NCBI GenBank assembly: GCA_046597185.1
Contig: JBKJLF010000157.1
Location: 1-17,039, forward strand
Source: CAMBDR01 sp046597185
GTDB lineage: Bacteria > Pseudomonadota > Gammaproteobacteria > Burkholderiales > Burkholderiaceae_D
Direction: 5' to 3'
Length of the DNA stretch: 17,039 bases
Under the pieces are notes generated by a model. That model had not been told where the DNA came from. It worked only from the letters and a program-made list of their open reading frames with translations, and ran no database searches. Positions 14,479 through 17,039 of this stretch are shown here, piece by piece. How positions within the stretch are numbered: position 1 is the first letter of the stretch; every line of letters starts with the position of its first letter. The translations under genes were made by a program, and so were the position numbers.

Positions 14479-14513
14479 GGTCGCCCGGACAGGGTCGCCC
14501 GGACAGGGTTGCC
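14479..14513. repeat. 14-bp tandem repeat upstream of mltB
   Basis: GGTCGCCCGGACAG occurs at 14479-14492 and 14493-14506, with half a degenerate copy at 14507-14513. It lies 30 bp before the mltB start on the minus strand, between mltB and the ABC ATPase gene, where mltB promoter elements could be expected. Confidence 0.85.
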
Positions 14514-14520
14514 AGCACTA

Positions 14521-14547
14521 TACACCGATCACGGCGTGATGGGTGTA
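14521..14547. repeat. 27-bp imperfect palindrome just after the ABC ATPase stop codon
   Basis: TACACCGATCACG (14521-14533) and CGTGATGGGTGTA (14535-14547) pair over 13 bp with one mismatch around a single central base. It starts 2 bp past the ATPase stop. There is no T-tract on the minus strand. It may be a 3'-end hairpin of the ABC mRNA or an operator for mltB. Confidence 0.7.
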
Positions 14548-14549
14548 AT

Positions 14550-15659
14550 TTAGCGAAACGCAATCACATGATCAATCTCCAGCCGTATCCCTATCTTTTC
14601 GCCCAGGGCATGATTATGGTGGCTGGGCACCAGCGACATCACTTTATTGCCATTTTCCAATTGCAGCGAATATAAAAACTCGGCACCGCGAAAGGCCTTG
14701 GCGCAGACCGTGGCCAGCGTTGGGCTGTGGTCGTCGTGGATAATATCATCCGGGCGGATCAAGACATCCAGGTTGTCACCCATCCTGCAACCGGGCGGTA
14801 ATTCTGCATCCACGGTGCCTAAAAATAACGCAATCTGCGCCTTGCCCGTAACCCGCCCCGGTACGAAGACGCCTTCACCGATAAAATCGGCCACAAAGCG
14901 GTTGGCAGGCTCATGGTAGATTTGATAGGGGCTATCCCATTGCTGGATTTGGCCTTGATGTAGCAAACCGATCTCATCGGCAATGGCAAAGGCTTCGTTT
15001 TGATCATGCGTGACCAAAATCGCGGTCGTTGCTTGTTGCTTTAAAATGGCGCGCACTTCCAGCCCCAGCCGTTCGCGCAAATCGATATCGAGATTGGAAA
15101 ACGGTTCGTCCAGTAATAACAGTTCCGGTTTGGGGGCCAGTGCGCGCGCCAATGCCACTCTTTGTTGCTGGCCGCCGGATAGTTGATGTGGGTAAGCGCG
15201 GCCCAACTCGCTTAAGCCGGTTATTTCCAGCATTTCACTGATGCGTTGCTGGCGCTGCGTTTTATGCCATTGGTGTAAGCCAAAACCAATATTGGCGCGA
15301 ATATCGAGATGCGGAAACAGCGCATAATCCTGAAACACCATGCCAATTTTGCGCGCTTGTGCCGCCACCAAATGGCCGGGGCTACTCACCACCCGCCCCG
15401 CCAATTCAATGCTGCCCGCGCTGATCGGCTCAAACCCGGCGATGCAGCGGAGCGCCGTGGTTTTGCCGCAACCGGAGGGGCCAAGCAAGCAGGCGATGCG
15501 GCCTTTTTCCAGCGTGAAACTGAGATCGGTTAGAATGTCTTGCCGGCAATCAGGCCGGCCAGATTGCCGGCCAGATTGCCAGGTATAGTGGTGGCTAACA
15601 TGTTGCAAACAGAGAATGGGTGAGAGCATGGCTTGATTCATTTGGCTAGTGTTCCGCAT
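14550..15659 (-). CDS. ABC transporter ATP-binding protein, Fe(III)-type (FbpC-like)
   Basis: 369 residues. All ATPase motifs are intact: Walker A GPSGCGKT (60-67), Q-loop Gln110 in VFQDYALFPH, signature LSGGQQQR (160-167), Walker B LLLLDEP (180-186) and the switch histidine His218 in LVTHDQ. The C-terminal third (about 285-369) is the TOBE regulatory domain typical of FbpC/PotA/CysA-type subunits. The FbpC-like call rests mainly on the partner permease, a double-length FbpB-type protein; thiamine, sulfate or spermidine systems are less likely. The first ATG (15659) overlaps the permease stop by 14 bp; in-frame ATGs at 15641 and 15629 are alternatives, since none has a strong ribosome site. 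Residues 28-40 are a repeat-derived insertion before the core. Confidence 0.9.
   Translation of the reverse strand: MRNTSQMNQAMLSPILCLQHVSHHYTWQSGRQSGRPDCRQDILTDLSFTLEKGRIACLLGPSGCGKTTALRCIAGFEPISAGSIELAGRVVSSPGHLVAAQARKIGMVFQDYALFPHLDIRANIGFGLHQWHKTQRQQRISEMLEITGLSELGRAYPHQLSGGQQQRVALARALAPKPELLLLDEPFSNLDIDLRERLGLEVRAILKQQATTAILVTHDQNEAFAIADEIGLLHQGQIQQWDSPYQIYHEPANRFVADFIGEGVFVPGRVTGKAQIALFLGTVDAELPPGCRMGDNLDVLIRPDDIIHDDHSPTLATVCAKAFRGAEFLYSLQLENGNKVMSLVPSHHNHALGEKIGIRLEIDHVIAFR
15540..15580. repeat. 12-bp in-frame tandem repeat and palindromes in the ABC ATPase N-terminus
   Basis: CCGGCCAGATTG occurs at 15555-15566 and 15567-15578, next to the palindromes TTGCCGGCAA (15540-15549) and GGCCGGCC (15553-15560). 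It encodes SGRQ-SGRP-DCRQ, a stretch between the first beta-strand and the following strand that is not usual for this family. Confidence 0.8.
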
Positions 15660-17039
15660 GGCGGCTCAATAATATGACCGGTAATAAACCCACCAGCAGC
15701 AGTGCCATGGCGGGTAAGGCGGCGCGGTCCCATTGGCCTTCGGAGGTCATTTCAAAAACCCGCACGGCCAGGGTATCCCAGCCAAACGGGCGCGTCATCA
15801 GGGTGATGGGCATTTCTTTCATGACATCCACAAACACCAGCAGCGCGCCACTTTGCAAGCCACCGCGTAACATACCCCAATGCAAAGCCCGAAACAAGCG
15901 CCAGCCGCTATAGCCCATGCCTTGGGCTGCTTCTTGCTGGCTGCGCGTAATGCGTTGCATGGCGCTATCGATCGGGTTAAAGCCAGCGGCCAAAAAGCGC
16001 GCCAGATAGGCCAGCAACATGATTGCCAGCGTGCCACGGAAAACACTGCTCACGCTGATGCCAAGGTAGTGTTGTAACAGCGGCAGCAGTTGATTGTCCA
16101 GCCATACCACCGGAATGAATACGCCCACGGCCAACACCGTGCCCGGTATTGCGTAGCCGAGCGTGGCCACGCGGGTGCCCAGGCGGGTGGGCCAGTCCTG
16201 CGTCATGCGCAGGGTGTGCGCCAGGACCAGCGCGCACACCACCACCAACAGGGCCGCCATGGCCGAGAGTAAAATCGAATGCCAGACAAAGCCGGGGTAA
16301 CGGCTATCAAAATCATTGGCAAACACCTCCACACACCATGCCAGCAATTGCGCAACCGGTAAGGCAAACGCCAGCAGCAGTACCATGCTGGCAAAGGCGC
16401 AGGCGGCCCATTTGCGCTGAGCTGTCAGTGGGTAGCGCTGCAATGCCGATTTGCCCGTTGCGGTATAGTGTCGGTCGCGCTGCCAAACTTGTTCGGCCAG
16501 TGCCAGCAGCAAGACGATGATTACCAGAATCGAGGCCAATTGCGCGGCGGCGGCCATGGAAAACATGCCAAACCAGGCTTTATAGATGGCGGTGGTAAAG
16601 GTATCGTAATTAAACACCGAGACGGTGCCAAAATCGGCCAGGGTTTCCATAATCACCAACAGCAGCCCGCCAAACAGCCAGGGGCGTGCGGTGGGCAGGG
16701 CGATTTTAAAAAAACCGGCCCAAGGCGACAAACCCAGCGTTTGCCCCACTTCCAGCGCACGCCGTCCCTGGCTTAAAAACGCATTGCGCGCCAGTAAATA
16801 GACATAGGGGTAAAACGCGAGGGTTAACACCACAATGACCCCGCCGCGTGAGCGAATCGGCGGCAGGCCATGGGTAAAACCTGCTGCGCGCAGGGCTGTT
16901 TGCAGCGGGCCAGTAAAATCAAAAATGCCGATGGCGGCAAAGGCGCTGACATAGGCGGGCAGGGCCAGCGGCAGCATCAGGGCCCAGGAAAAAAAGCGCC
17001 GCCCTGGAAATTCGCACACGGCGACCAGCCAGCCCAAAC
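15646..17039 (-). CDS. ABC transporter permease, Fe(III)-type double-length (FbpB-like; 5' end outside window)
   Basis: At least 463 residues read without a stop to the window edge, so the N-terminus (probably fewer than 100 residues) is missing. Two copies of the permease EAA loop are present, LEVGQTLGLSPWAGFFKIALP (start 95, end 115) and QEAAQGMGYSGWRLFRALHWG (start 368, end 388), each in a bundle of membrane helices. This marks a fused two-domain permease as in FbpB/ThiP. LPLALPAYVSAFAAIGIFDF near the start is typical of ferric iron permeases. The two EAA loops dock on the ATPase, whose gene overlaps the 3' end by 14 bp. The substrate-binding protein is not in the window and may lie upstream. 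Confidence 0.9.
   Translation of the reverse strand, partial: LGWLVAVCEFPGRRFFSWALMLPLALPAYVSAFAAIGIFDFTGPLQTALRAAGFTHGLPPIRSRGGVIVVLTLAFYPYVYLLARNAFLSQGRRALEVGQTLGLSPWAGFFKIALPTARPWLFGGLLLVIMETLADFGTVSVFNYDTFTTAIYKAWFGMFSMAAAAQLASILVIIVLLLALAEQVWQRDRHYTATGKSALQRYPLTAQRKWAACAFASMVLLLAFALPVAQLLAWCVEVFANDFDSRYPGFVWHSILLSAMAALLVVVCALVLAHTLRMTQDWPTRLGTRVATLGYAIPGTVLAVGVFIPVVWLDNQLLPLLQHYLGISVSSVFRGTLAIMLLAYLARFLAAGFNPIDSAMQRITRSQQEAAQGMGYSGWRLFRALHWGMLRGGLQSGALLVFVDVMKEMPITLMTRPFGWDTLAVRVFEMTSEGQWDRAALPAMALLLVGLLPVILLSRHAEH

Overview
The window looks like a chromosomal segment of a betaproteobacterium, most likely Burkholderiales. The evidence is the gene run cmk-rpsA-ihfB-lapA-lapB-ugd-hldA(rfaE1)-...-cysM with a convergent lytic transglycosylase; this order is familiar from that group. 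GC content looks moderate by eye and was not calculated. No rRNA, tRNA, CRISPR array or transposase was found.

Layout. (1) 1-1120, minus strand: an ArsR-type repressor followed by a membrane fatty-acid-hydroxylase/sterol-desaturase-type protein cut by the window edge. Each gene is preceded by the same inverted repeat (TATGTGC-N8-GCACAT), and the copy before the repressor fills the spacer of a strong sigma70-type promoter, so a small self-regulated unit is likely. (2) 1238-3655, minus strand: a large orphan protein with two P-loops, a ParA/MinD-like N-terminal ATPase with the variant motif KGGVGRTT and a second P-loop GAKGTGKT. It sits where aroA would normally precede cmk and is the best candidate here for an undescribed system. 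(3) 3947-7068, plus strand: cmk, rpsA, ihfB and a textbook intrinsic terminator. (4) 7116-11576, plus strand: lapA and lapB (control of LPS synthesis), ugd (UDP-glucuronate), hldA (LPS heptose) and an exported ComEA-like helix-hairpin-helix protein ending at a second terminator. This is an envelope/LPS module; hldD, often found next to hldA, is not here. (5) 11630-14449: cysM (plus) facing a small HTH-like protein and a MltB-type transglycosylase (both minus), separated by a nested palindromic terminator. (6) 14521-17039, minus strand: ATPase and permease (cut by the edge) of an Fe(III)-type ABC importer.

The most unusual general feature is short tandem repeats at gene junctions: 10 bp x2 before rpsA, 11 bp x6 between rpsA and ihfB, 9 bp x4-5 after ihfB, 12 bp x5 between lapB and ugd, 6 bp x5 between ugd and hldA, and 14 bp x2.5 before mltB. 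Two coding sequences also carry in-frame repeats (comEA-like tail, N-terminus of the ABC ATPase). The units differ in sequence and length, so this is not one dispersed element. It looks like repeated local slippage or duplication, several times next to stop codons.
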